From NCBI RefSeq assembly GCF_000764305.2, contig NW_025935997.1, positions 124,001 to 188,000 on the forward strand: a stretch of DNA of 64,000 nt, in the 5' to 3' direction. Below are positions 23,137-33,681 of the stretch, piece by piece. Made by a program: the position numbers and the translations under genes. The notes below the pieces were generated by a model, which was given only the letters and a program-made list of their open reading frames with translations, was not told the DNA's origin and did not search any database. How positions within the stretch are numbered: position 1 is the first letter of the stretch; each line of letters begins with the position of its first letter. This stretch comes from Hyalella azteca. Its lineage: Eukaryota; Arthropoda; Malacostraca; Amphipoda; Hyalellidae.

Positions 23137-25004
23137 ATGTCAACTGCTGCAAGCAAACTTATCAACAGGATTACTATTGCTTTCTTGGGTGGAGCTATCC
23201 TAAGCTTTTTCTGGTTTGTATAAGCTTTTGTATAAGCTAAGCCTTTTCTGGTTTCTATAACTTGTAAACTAAAAAATTTGCCTCGTATTTGCAGGTAAAC
23301 TGAATGTTGTTGAATGACTGACTGTCTTTTTTCTTTGGCTGATTTTTAGACCAGGTCTTACTTGAGAACTGTCTAGTGAATGAGCTTCGTAAATTTACAC
23401 AGTACAATGAAGGCTCGGGAATCTAAATACCTATCAGTATTTCAGGTAACAATGCCATTAATAAGCATGGTGACAATGCCATCATTAAGCATGGTGACTA
23501 TGCCATCATTAAGCTTGTTGACTATGCCTTCATTAAGCATGGTGACTAGTATGCCAGCATTAAGCATGGTGACTATTATGCCATCATGAAGCATGATGTC
23601 TAAACTGCTTTGTTTTCTTCCTCCACTTGTACATTTAGGCTTTTCATGACAATTTTTATCACTCATCTCTGCTTCCGCTGGAAAAGTGACTGCAGGGAGC
23701 TGTAAACTCTTTATTGGTCTCCCATTACGTATACCGGTACTCATTAGTTTGTATAATATACTGGATGATAGGAATTTCTCTTGCCTTGGTTTGAACCTTG
23801 CCTTTATAAGACCTTGCTGGCTTCCGAGCCTTGCTGGTTTCAGCGCCTTGGTGCTTATGAGCCTTCAGCGCCTTGGTGCTTATGATGTCATAGTAGCGCT
23901 CCGCCCCTGTTGTGGTATCGGTCTAGATTTTCATGGCTTGGGTAGGTTATTTTCTGTCTGATTTAATCATTGCTATTCCATGCTCACACATAAAACTTGA
24001 GTGTTCTGACGCTTTTCCCGCATCTCCCTACTTCAACCGATTTCACTGTTGTACTGAGTTCTGCTATTTCACATCTCCCGACTGTTTTTTGCTTAGTCGG
24101 TTTGGGATATGTCGTTATGAAAACTACGTGACTAGGCGGTCGTTGGGTTGGTGTTGTTATGGCATGTGTCGAGTATGGCTGTGTGTGATGGAATTGCATG
24201 TCCATTGCACAACCTTCCTCTATTTCAGACATTAGCAACATTGTCCTTGGCGGAGTATAGTGATTTCTTGGTGGACTCCCAAATTAATTTTTTAACGTAT
24301 GAATACATAAAAAAAAGTTTTCTGTTGCTTTTCTCTTGTGTTATTAAAGTTTTATAGCTTCAACTTACAAAGTGAGTCCCATTGTACATTCACCTTTATT
24401 CTGCTCTTACTCATTCTACCAATCTATTCTATGTTTTGAAAAGATTGCTATGACGTGGCGCAGGAAATATTTTGAGTATAATACCTCGCGTACTGAGGCA
24501 CAACCATGATCCGAAATTGTACTTTTAGTCTTAGTATTACGTGGCATTGCAGAGGTTTGATTAAAAATGGAATCCGAATTATATTTGATAGAAAGAAAAT
24601 CGCCAATTCCATCAAATTTCAAAACGAACGTTGAATGTGTGTAGCTAACTGAGTCTTCCTTAACTTAACATGGATTGGGTTAGAAAATTATCCCCGGGTG
24701 AAGGGATACGTGATTCTATATTCTGAATAATTATATATCTTCACTAATTCCGCATAGTTTTGTTGGCAGTAATTGAACATTATAAAAACAAATGACTCCT
24801 TGTATACAAAATTTCGCCTTTTCTGTTATTATTACTATGTGTTCCACATTAGCAACATCCATACTTCATTGTCAAATTCATACCTTATTTTTCAGGGGGA
24901 AATATTACATTGCACCTTACTTGACGAAGAGGAAACAAGATCGAGGCTTCGACTTTGGGGAAGTCCTCTACGATATGGAGACTAAGAAACCAGATTCAAA
25001 ATAG
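23137..25004 (+). CDS. unrecognised 61-aa single-pass membrane protein
   Basis: The coding exons are 23137-23213 and 24896-25004. The first lies in an exon that begins at a splice acceptor (TTTTCAG, exon from 23108). It ends at TTTTTCTG|GTTTGT in phase 2, and the second starts after TATTTTTCAG with the base that completes a Trp codon, so the frame is kept. The product starts MSTAASKLINR, has one hydrophobic segment (about residues 12-26), then a lysine/tyrosine-rich tail with GKYYIAPYLTKRKQDRG and a DFGEVLYDMET motif. The small size, single helix and basic flank resemble small mitochondrial inner-membrane proteins, but I do not recognise a family. It lies about 0.4 kb beyond the PIGBOS1-like gene on the same strand. 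No AATAAA was seen close to the stop. Confidence 0.55.
23442..23600 (+). repeat. 24-30 bp minisatellite in the intron of the 61-aa gene
   Basis: Six units of the type ATTAAGCATGGTGACTATGC differ mainly by 3-bp steps, so open frames persist on both strands. It lies in the intron between the two coding exons. Confidence 0.75.
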
Positions 25005-25209
25005 AGTGAACAAATACGTGCGACTTCACTTGTGTATTCGAAAGTGTTATGCGTCACTATCATGGAACGTTCAAACAAATTACTAATGTATGTTTGTATA
25101 TGAAAACATGATGTTTATGACATTTAAATAGAACATTAACCGTATTAAATTCATAAATGGTCCCAATCAAATTTATTTTTCAGTATTTTAATCGATGGTG
25201 AAAACGTGA

Positions 25210-26100
25210 TTAGAAATGGTTAGTCCACGGCAGTCCCAGCCCACGAGCCTGATCAGGCCGGTTAAGATGCCTATGACGGTTAAACTTGTTACTGGACATC
25301 GCGAACTGTAATCTAGGTGCTCTGGCAGAATCATAAAATCCCTGCCGCACGTACGATGTTTTCACAGTTTGTTGTTTGCAAGCATGAGCGATTTCGCTGT
25401 AATGGGACCTAATAAACGTTTCTATTGGGCCTACTACCGCTTTAACTTCTTGCAGAGGTTGCCCTTGGTTGAACTCAAGATCGGTGGTTGGGTTGATATT
25501 GAGTTCCTTGACATTGGTTGACTTCAATGGACAGCCTTATTATCGTACATAGTACCAAAGGTAGACGAAGCTTCTGGACCAGCCCCACGTGCCTCGGTTA
25601 GCATATTGGTCGTGATTGAGAAGGAGTAAGACGGCATTATAAAAAACAGTCGCAGGATCGATTAGTGGTTGTGGCAGATGAGGTCCCTGTTTGGACGCCA
25701 AATGTTACGGGGAGCTGTCTCGATAATGTGGTTGGTAACTTAGTGCAACAGAAGGTTTTTTTCTTAAGCAGGGTTAAAGCAATGGTTTGATTGAAGGTCT
25801 CCGCTTGCATTACAACTTCCTTGCAGAAATGAAAATGTGTCTCTCCCACAACAACGCGAGTGAGGCCTTGAATGTTGAGCCATAATTGTAAAAGTTTTCT
25901 TGACAACAGTTCGGGGAAATTTTGTTGCATGAGAAACGAACTGTAAGCGCATTTGAATTCCAATGTTTATTGTAAAAATCAAGAAGTAGTGGCTGGATTT
26001 CATATGCAGTATCTGAAAATGCATCATCACAAGCCCTATAGCTCTGGTTATGGTAAGACCTCGCCAACGAAATAGTTTGTTATTTCCGAATACGATCCTC
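25210..26100 (-). mobile_element. decayed LTR retrotransposon: LTR end, primer-binding site, gag-like start
   Basis: On the minus strand an LTR-like sequence ends ...CCCCGTAACA at 25703, followed by TT and a primer-binding-site-like 18-mer (25683-25700). Below it, a leader of about 150 bases is followed by an open frame of 105 codons (25527-25210) that starts MKSTNVKELNINP and ends at a stop. No domain can be named, but its place is that of gag. The other LTR end was not found, so the outer limit near 26100 is only approximate. Confidence 0.45.
25683..25700 (-). promoter_or_regulatory. tRNA-Lys-type primer-binding site
   Basis: The minus strand reads TGGCGTCCAAACAGGGAC. This differs at two positions from the well-known retroviral tRNA-Lys3 binding site. 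It begins two bases after a CA-terminated LTR-like end, which is the expected spacing. Confidence 0.55.
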
Positions 26101-27350
26101 GAGACCAGAAAAGGTTTGGGGATCGTCAGTTCTATATATCATTAGGCCGCCTACGCTAAATATTCTATCTTGATGCCAGGTTAAATTTGTGTTTTTTTTT
26201 TCATGTAGCCATTTATGCCACCACGGCTGATGTCTCAATTATTTTATAAACAACAATGGACGTCAAGTTTACAGTATGAGAAGACATGGTTTCAACAAGA
26301 GATTGGCGCTCGGAGAGTCGGCAGAGGGAAAAAATGTGGCAATTCATGTCGACAAGTTGAAGTTTCCTCAGCATATAAAACGTAAGTTAATAAAGCAGAT
26401 CAACTTTTTGAGCTGATCAGACTCAGTTACGAAAGTTCATAGATCTACGAGTCGTGTTTTTAAAGCAAATACAATTTTTTTAAAAACGCCGCCGCAGCGA
26501 TGCAGCCGCCGTTTAGCGCCTGTGCGCCTTGTAGGTACACTTGTTGGGAATACATTAAAAAAAATGTATTGTAATAAATGTGATGGTAAATTGTTTAGGT
26601 AGTTATTGGCCATGGTTGAACTAATACACGTAATATTGTTTCAGTTTCTCGTTTCTGCTGCTTGAAACTAAGAGCTGCGGCGCCTCCGGCTGTCGTTCGC
26701 AGTCGAGTTGTCTTCGTTTGTTGTTGCTGGGGTCGCTGGAATGTCGAGTGGAGAGGTCTTCCGCTCTGAGCCTCCAGGGCAGTGTTTGGGGGCTGAGGGT
26801 GACGGGGTGGAGATGGTGTACTAGGGGTGAGCATGGGGTGTGACGCGTAAATGCATGAGAGGAGGGGAAGGGATGATACGTAAGCAGGGTTGTCTTGAGA
26901 ACGAGGAACAATATGGTAAATGCAGAGTGTGTTAATTCAACCATGGTTCTTGGCTATTAGCTCATCCAATAAAAATTAATTCGCCTGTTTGTTTCATTGA
27001 GAAATAACAAAAACATGCGTTGCCATAAATATGGCGGACCCTGTAGTCATTAAAACTCAAGGATCAAAAACATGCGTGTTCAGAATTCACTCGCTCATAT
27101 CTATTTAGGTGATAATAAGTATTCAAGTATTTGTCGTAGATGATATTTGAAGTTATGGCCAAGAAAAATAAAGCTGCTCAACAGAAAATAATAAATAAGA
27201 ATGAAAACAAGATAGTGGAGATGAGAGAACAAATATTTATTGGCTCTGTTAGAAATGTATCGGAACTGTCAATAAAATTATTAATTGGACGAAACAAACA
27301 TATATTTCTCAAATAAAATGCTCGTCAGAAGCACTGACTTTTAGATTTTG
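26101..27350. other. no gene recognised
   Basis: Short proline/arginine-rich open frames occur on the minus strand at 26595-26944. They have no recognised domain, start on composition-biased sequence and are not supported by splice sites I would trust. Confidence 0.4.
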
Positions 27351-27369
27351 TGTCCACACTAAATATTGC

Positions 27370-27540
27370 ACGTGTCGAACCGGCCGCATCAGGCAGTAAA
27401 TTTATCCGAGACGTCAAATTATTCCTGGAGACCGGCCGCGAGTCTGGCAGTAAATTTGTCCGAGACGTCAAATTATTCCTGGAGACCGGCCGCGAGTCCA
27501 GCCGTAAAATTGTCCCAGATGTTAAATTATTGATTGGCCT
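27370..27540 (+). repeat. 54-bp tandem repeat, three units
   Basis: Units carrying GAGACCGGCCGCGAGTC and GTAAATTTGTCCGAGACGTC repeat every 54 bases. As 54 is divisible by three, they make a repetitive open frame (27350-27649). The same motif pair occurs near the right end of the hAT element at 57865-57915. Confidence 0.75.
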
Positions 27541-27659
27541 TCACGTTAGTGATGAAAAACTAGGTGCGCCTCGACGAGCGGCCGTAAGCGAGGTATGTAT
27601 ACACGTACTAGTATACTCGCTACTGGTACGGGATAAAAAACTGGTTTGAGTTAAGGTCA

Positions 27660-28195
27660 TTTTAGGGTTAAAAAACTAAAGCAGCGCGAATTTTTGTACC
27701 GTCGTCATTGATAAAGTTCGCAATTAGGTTAATTTGTAATATTAAGAGTGAAATTAGAGTGATATGAATGTGCTAGTGCTCTGACTAAACAATGATGTTC
27801 ATAATGATGGTTCCGGTCGTGCTATTTGGAAGTGGCCAAATTTATTCTATCCATGCATTAATTATAAGATCCCGACAATCATGATAATGCAAAGAGAAAA
27901 AAAATAGAAAATTGCCGAGCTGATGACAGATACTCAAAATTTAACGAAAATGAACATTTTTCTACAAATCTAAACCATTAATGTTTCTGTCACCTCGTGC
28001 ACGCACGATTGTCGCGCATGATTCGTCAGCTTGTTGTGAGTTCAGAGACTTTGGTAATTTGAGTCTTTCAGCGGTCTTCATCACTTGTAGTCACTTTAGT
28101 TGTTTTTTATTAATTTCATACTATGAATCATAATTATGTGTCCGTTTCTTGTTCCATTATTTGTATTGATCCTCAGGGTCCGGTTTTATACTACC
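27660..28195. other. no gene recognised
   Basis: AT-rich sequence with neither coding nor repeat signal that I can support. Confidence 0.4.
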
Positions 28196-28203
28196 CTCTA
28201 CAT

Positions 28204-29097
28204 CAGGGGTCTCTAAACTTTTCACACTGCGGGCCACATTATATATTTCCAATATTTATGCGGGCCGAATGAATAAAAAAAATCAGTGTCAGTAATTTTA
28301 TTTGCCTAAATATTAAGGTATAACCATGGAAAATTTAAAACATATATTTTTGTAAAAAATCAGGGTAAACTAAATAGATGCCTGTCTTTAGTTTTATTTA
28401 ACCAAATTAGAGTGACGAATGATGCTGTCGTTTTGACTTCAAAATTTCATTAAAATCTGGTTTCAGATTAGATGAGCCAATTGTAAGAATTGATTTCAAG
28501 TGATCATCAGACAAATTTGCTTGATAGTTAGATTTCACACACTTCATTTTGGGAAATGTTTGTTCACACAAGTATGTTGAACGAAAAATGGACACAAAAC
28601 TACAAGCAAACTTTATCAAATTTGGAAACTGATCTGGCTGCAGGCATTTATAGAACTCAATCAGATTTCCTTCTCGATACTTATCCGTCAGTCTGTCATC
28701 TGCCCGGAGATCAATAATTTCCATTTGAAATTGAGTTGGAAGATTTTAAGCATTGCAGTCAAATGGATTACGAAAGAGCTGTGCTCCCTGAAACGGAAGC
28801 AGCAACGCCCCACTTGGCCTCCAACCCCACAATATACAGTTATACATGATTGATTGGTTGTAATGCATATCACATACTTACCAGCACTAGCATCTGTACG
28901 TCACACTATCAAGAGAGAGGAAAACTGACTCAGGCTGAGCGCCACCAGTCAGCAGGCCCCAGCTTTGAATAATTCTGCGATGCCATTCGTACAATAATTA
29001 TTTATTAATTCCACAATTTCATCCGGCGGGCCGCGGGCCGGATGAAATTGTGGGGCGGGCCGGATGTGGCCCGCGGGCCATAGTTTGGAGACCCCTG
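28204..29097 (-). mobile_element. internally deleted hAT transposon with transposase C-terminus
   Basis: The 894-bp element has ends CAGGGGTCTCTAAACTTTTC and, inverted, CAGGGGTCTCCAAACTATGG. It is flanked by a perfect 8-bp target duplication CTCTACAT (28196-28203 and 29098-29105). Only the end of the transposase remains, so it is a non-autonomous derivative. A GC-rich hairpin (GGCGGGCCGCGGGCC region, about 29016-29050) lies near the right end. Confidence 0.9.
28407..28724 (-). pseudogene. hAT transposase C-terminal dimerisation domain (partial)
   Basis: The 105-aa open frame holds the conserved end of ZBED5/GTF2IRD2-type hAT transposases: a FYKCLQPDQFPNL segment, then FRSTYLCEQTFPKMKCVKS and LSDDHLKSILTIG. 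In the family this region (hATC) mediates dimerisation and completes the RNase H-like fold. The DDE catalytic part and BED zinc finger are missing, apparently by the internal deletion that left the 894-bp element. Confidence 0.82.
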
Positions 29098-29105
29098 CTC
29101 TACAT

Positions 29106-29744
29106 ACTAGAAAATTCAGACAACCAACAACTTTAGATTCAAACGTACAACTTCCGACAACTATAAGGAGATATTTTCGAAAACTACATAGAGATACAAG
29201 TTTCTGAGAATTCTGTGAGAAGATGCAAAAAAAAATAATTTTGATGAGCCAGCTCAAATTTTGCAGTAGAAATCAAATTCATTCATGATAGGTCAAGAGA
29301 TTATTCATATCAAAATGTTGCATTTAGATTATAAACGAAATGTGATTATGCACCCGAATTATAAAAAAACTTGCTGTAGCTGCGCAGTTCGGCAGGCATT
29401 TTCTGTAGACCAGTAATAAGCTGATTACTTGCGGACTGCGTCGGATTTGGTACGAGCTTTTCTTTTGTAATCTAACAGTGCGGCCGAGCGGTTGTCCCGT
29501 ATGGGCGCTAATACCTTCGTCGGTGCTGCGCCGTATCTTAACCAAGTTGTCCCATTCTGCCGTCGTCAGGAGTTGGTGTTTCCAGTTTTGAATGGCGTGG
29601 CGAGTAAGGCTATGGGCTGAGATTCTCCGTTTACTCTGCCTATGGTTTTCGTTGCCTAGAATCTTCGTGTGAAATAGTTTGGGTTCGGATTGGTTACTCG
29701 AAATACCTAAAGCTAGTCTTTAATCGCGTTTAGTTTGCCGCCTA
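29106..29744. other. no gene recognised
   Basis: No supported gene. A stretch at 29480-29535 contains TGCGGCCGAGCGGTT, which looks like a Pol III A box, but no B box follows at tRNA spacing. Confidence 0.4.
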
Positions 29745-30140
29745 TTTCACACAGGGCGGCAAATACCGCGAGCATCAAAAATGCCGATGCGGTATTTCCC
29801 GCGTGATCATTCAAACGAGGCGGTCTTTAACGCTGGAATCTATCATTCTTGCAGTGCTGTTCTATGCAACATCAGTCAATTCTAATTTTATGTAACAATA
29901 TTTATGTTTATGTGACAGTATATCTTTATGGAAATATTTTTCTATGAAAATACTTATATATTTCATGGAAATATATCTTATATGAAATATATCTCTATTA
30001 CTTTATAGAAATATATATTTATCAATGAATGTACATCCTTATGTTGATGTAACAATATTTATGTAACAATGTTTATGTAAAAATATTTATGTACCGATAT
30101 TTATGTGTTAATATCAGTCTATAATCTATCAGTCTTGCAG
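29745..30140 (+). repeat. AT-rich MITE-like repeat (inverse of 10371-10620)
   Basis: A GC-rich head with CACACAGGGCGGCAAATACC is followed by TCTTGCAGTGCTG. A long AT-rich part of TTTATGTAACAATATTTATG units comes next, then a second TCTTGCAGTGCTG. The related block at 10371-10620 is in the opposite orientation. Confidence 0.5.
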
Positions 30141-30160
30141 TGCTGGTTATTATGCTGGCA

Positions 30161-30415
30161 GGGTGGCCCAGTGGTTACAGTTCAGTGTACCAAGATTGGA
30201 GCAGAGAGGCGCGGGTTCGATCCCAGCTCTGTGCGTCAGTTTCTGGTCAGAATCGGCAAGGAGGCCGGGCGGTTAAGCACAGCAGAATTGTAGCAGTGAG
30301 TTGCGAGTTCGAGACCGCAAAATGCTGTGAATGTTCTGTGATGTTAAGAATCGGCGACAGGCCTACGGCCTAACAAACGCTGAAACCGCTATTATTATTA
30401 TTATATTATTATTAT
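30161..30415 (+). mobile_element. candidate dimeric tRNA-derived SINE
   Basis: Module 1 has a Pol III A box TGGCCCAGTGG (30164-30174) and a B box GGTTCGATCCC (30214-30224) at tRNA-like spacing. Module 2 follows with GGCCGGGCGGTTAAGCACAG and GAGTTCGAGACC, again an A-like/B-like pair. The tail reads AAGAATCGGCGACAGGCC, can form a CAGGCCTACGGCCTA hairpin, and ends in an ATT microsatellite. A shorter copy lies at 48075-48250. The tail shares its core with the 3' ends of the L1 LINE family in this window. Confidence 0.7.
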
Positions 30416-30423
30416 GCACCTAA

Positions 30424-30920
30424 AATACGGCCCCACTGTCTGTCCCACACTAGGATGTGGCGTCAAAAACCGCCTAGTGTGAAAGATTACATTGAAAATC
30501 ATTGCAAGCTAAACTGTCGCGGCAAATCTACCGTCGCAGTTTTAGCAGTACACACGCGGGCGTCAAGGGTCAAATTGTACGCAGTAATAAAATCTGTCGC
30601 GTGTGAACAGCAGTGCACATTTTGTATGTCTGCTGAGGTTCAGCGGTAAACACCGTCAGACGGGCATTTACCGCCAGCATCGCCGGTATTTACCGCCAGC
30701 ATCGCCTCAGCGGAGCACTGATGTGCCCTACTATTCACAAACGGCGGACTCTAACGCGGCGTAGAATTTAACGCCTGATGCCCGCGTATGTACTGCTAAA
30801 ACTGCGGCGGTAGATTTGCCGCAACAGTTTAGCTTTCAATGTAATTCAATGTAATCTTTCGCACTAGGCGGTTTTTCACGCCGCTAGCTAGTATGATACA
30901 GACAGTGGGGCCGTATATAA
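30424..30920. mobile_element. foldback MITE
   Basis: The left end TACGGCCCCACTGTCTGT is repeated inverted at the right (about 30903-30920). The arms, roughly 160 bp each, share AAAAACCGCCTAGTG, GAAAGATTACATTGAA and GGCAAATCTACCG. The centre is GC-rich with GGTAAACACCG/CGCCGGTATTTACCG units. A half copy lies at 45945-46080. The superfamily is not assigned. Confidence 0.7.
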
Positions 30921-31240
30921 TGAGCATAGTAAACAACACTGCAAGATTGATAGATTATAGACTGATATTGTTACATTTACCAAAAGATATATATTATTAA
31001 TATATATTTCAGAATTGATGTCACTTAATTGTTTGCTTAAATCGCAAGTTTACTAAAAATTTTAAAGGAAAAAATAGTCCACAAAAGTTAATATCTTTAT
31101 AGAAAAACTTTCGGAGTCCAGCTCCATCGTCAGTTCGAAGAATCTAGAATTCGTATAGAAAGTCATAAATTAATACAATTGAAAGCACAGTACGCAAATA
31201 AAAACCAAAATTTTCAAATAATAGACAGAACACAAAAAAA

Positions 31241-31850
31241 CTATCTGTTCACAATTTCAAGGGAATAGGAGTTACCAGCTGAATTAAAACTGGGCCTTAG
31301 TTTAAAATTGTGCAAGGATTCTAAAATACGCAAATCTGAAGTACCGGATGTGGAAGCTAACACCCTAGGGAGCGCAGCCGTGCACCACCAATTTTGTGCA
31401 CCAATAAGCCCTGAAGGGCAGTGGACATCCAGGGCAGTGGACATCCAGGGCAGTGGACATCCGTCAATTACAATGGACATCCGTCCATTACATCCAGGGC
31501 AGTGGTGGCGACCCACCACCCTAAAGTCACCGTCAGAAACAGAGACATCACACTGATCGGCGTGAGTGCGCACAGCCGAATGAGGGAGGCGTGATAGCAA
31601 CTGTCCGGTACTGCAACTCTGCCCTTATGCTCAGAGATCCTGGAATAAAGATTGCGTGACGTCACCCCGACGTACGCAGATGCATATCGTGCACAAATAG
31701 TGATAAACTAGGGATGATCGCATATGAACAGGGAAAATATCTATATTTCTGAAGAAAAAATCGGTTTTGAAATTGTTTATATTGCACAATTTATGAAGTT
31801 TGACATTTGGGAAGTATCTATTGAAGAAGACTTTTAATTCGCTTGACATA
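31241..31850 (-). pseudogene. Penelope-like element, C-terminal part with GIY-YIG endonuclease
   Basis: On the minus strand, frames read FFNRYFPNVKLHKLCNINNF and then a VYHYLC segment: the linker between reverse transcriptase and endonuclease of Penelope-like elements. A frameshifted YVGVTSRNLYSRISEHKG follows, the core of the GIY-YIG nuclease with its Arg and Glu-His. A further frameshift leads to HADQCDVSVSDGDFRVVGR, the normal C-terminal strand. At least two frameshifts and a following stop make it inactive. The reverse transcriptase itself is not seen. Confidence 0.75.
31368..31414 (+). repeat. 47-bp perfect inverted repeat, left arm
   Basis: This is the exact reverse complement of 32221-32267, beginning GGGAGCGCAGCCGTGCACCA. 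The arms are about 806 bp apart. Short units built on GGGCAGTGGACATCC follow immediately (31417-31500). Confidence 0.9.
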
Positions 31851-32220
31851 GCTTCGGACGCAGGGGGTCGCCTGCCGAAGACCACAACTGCCCTGGATGT
31901 AATGGACCATCATGATTCCTGCCTTCCGGAACGTAGCCTTCAACACTTCAAGCCGTCCGTATCTAGGCCGTGGGTCGAACCAGCCTTCGGTCGAACGGCC
32001 ACTTGTCGGAGGACGATAAATTTTGGAACAGAACTCTGCTATCTGAAACCTCACCTCAGATGCGGTGAACGTAAAATTACGTAATTTAACGATGCCCGGA
32101 TGTCAGATTCGATCCGCGGCCTGGTGGTGCACGGCAGGTGGTGGTCAAGGCCGGAGGAGGACAAAGCCGAGTGGTGCACGGCTGATTGGTGGATGTCCGG
32201 AGAGATCCAAGGCGTTCGAT

Positions 32221-32267
32221 TCAGGGCTTATTGGTGCACAAAATTGGTGGTGCACGGCTGCGCTCCC
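32221..32267 (-). repeat. 47-bp perfect inverted repeat, right arm
   Basis: This is the exact inverted partner of 31368-31414. It lies in a GGTGGTGCACGGC-rich stretch (32100-32270) that repeats parts of itself. Confidence 0.9.
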
Positions 32268-32299
32268 GACGCAGGGCCGAAGTACGGAAAAGAACAATA

Positions 32300-32924
32300 A
32301 ATAACGTTCCTGCTTTACTCTTCTTCTTGGTGTTAAATTCCGGTTAGAGTTTCTTACTGAATTGAACGATGTTTGTGTATTAACCTGATTCATCCAAAAC
32401 GCTCCAATTAATCTTCATATATAATCTCATTGTGACAGTGATTCATGATCCTGCGGACCAATCTGAATATTTAATTGAGTGAACAAGTGATAACCAATGT
32501 ATACATTACCAGTTAAGTTTTTAGTGCATTCAACTGATTTAAATTGTTTTCGTAGGTCTCGCTTGGACAATTTTATTTTACATTTTACACAATCCCGCTT
32601 GGATACATTCTTTACATTATCTCGTTCAGTTTTGAAGGACTTATGAGTGGTTAAGTTGAGCGTGTAGTTTTTTTTTGCGTTTGAGTCCGCAGGCGGGTCC
32701 GGAGAAGTGTCGATTCAGTGTCTGACTACCTGGATAAACCAGAGAACTTGGATTTCCCCCATTTTTTTCCTGCATCTTAGCCGAAGGTTAAATAACGCTT
32801 AACTTCCACAGATACAGTCTTGCTTATTTTACTGTTCCTCCTTTATTTTCCTGGATCTCAGCCGAAGGTCATACAACGCATAACTTCAAAAGCTACAGGA
32901 TCCAATTTTGCACAGTTTACTGCT
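32300..32924. other. no gene recognised
   Basis: There is no coding support. It precedes the left edge of segmental duplication copy A. Confidence 0.4.
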
Positions 32925-33568
32925 GTCATCCATGGGCGTCGGTGAGCACAACACGCAGCTCATGATGTTTGTTCTTGACGTGAATACACACCAGCAGAAT
33001 GACAAGCGATATGCTCAGCTTTTCGCAGAATATATCATGTATTCAGTGTAATATGTGTAATGACTGTGCATAAATTGTATTTTGTGTAATGACTATGTAT
33101 AAGCAAAGTCACGGGAACACCCAGTAAATACATTTTTTATCTAGGCGCAAGTTTATTTTGTAATATAGAAGTCTGCCGAACTGATTATATTTTCGAGGAA
33201 CTATTTTCTAGTTGATAAAAGGCTGATCAAGTTTTTTAGCAGATCTCATTAAAATTTAACTCCAGATTTTTCGAGCAACCAAATTGCGCCAATTCCAAAA
33301 ATTGTAATCAATAATTTAATTTATATGAATACTTAAGACTTGGGAAATAAATTTGTTGCGCTTACGAACGGTGTGATACATTATGCATTTATTTATCAGT
33401 GCATAGCATCTTCTATATATTTACAAAATCTTTTCTCTAAAAAATGGGGCTAACATACATGACCGTTGCAGATTAGAGAAGTTAACGATTATTTTGCCGT
33501 ATCATATTTATTGACATAATAATTTTTCACTTGTCGCGGACGCAATCTCAATTTCTTTATATTTTTTA

Positions 33569-33681
33569 GCGCATTTTCTCATTTATGGAAAAAATGCACT
33601 ATTGTGCTCGCCATGTCCGTCTGTCCGTCCGTCCGTCTGTCCGACCGTGACTTCTCGTTTTCGTCGACGAGAAAATGCGCT
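33569..33681. mobile_element. small inverted-repeat element, present only in copy A
   Basis: AGCGCATTTTCTC at the left and its exact complement GAGAAAATGCGCT at the right bound about 113 bp with a GTCC/GTCTG tract. It is followed by ACTCACTGCAGTGAGT. The equivalent place in copy B (near 49615) lacks it. A very similar sequence occurs twice, inverted, in the centre of the foldback at 17720-17850 and 18140-18215. Confidence 0.65.

Noticed and set aside
27350..27649. 99-aa frame with repeated VRDVKLFLETGRES
   Set aside because: Product of a 54-bp tandem repeat whose motif also occurs in a hAT element.
29480..29535. tRNA-like stretch with an A-box-like TGCGGCCGAGCGGTT
   Set aside because: No B box at tRNA spacing and no cloverleaf could be drawn.
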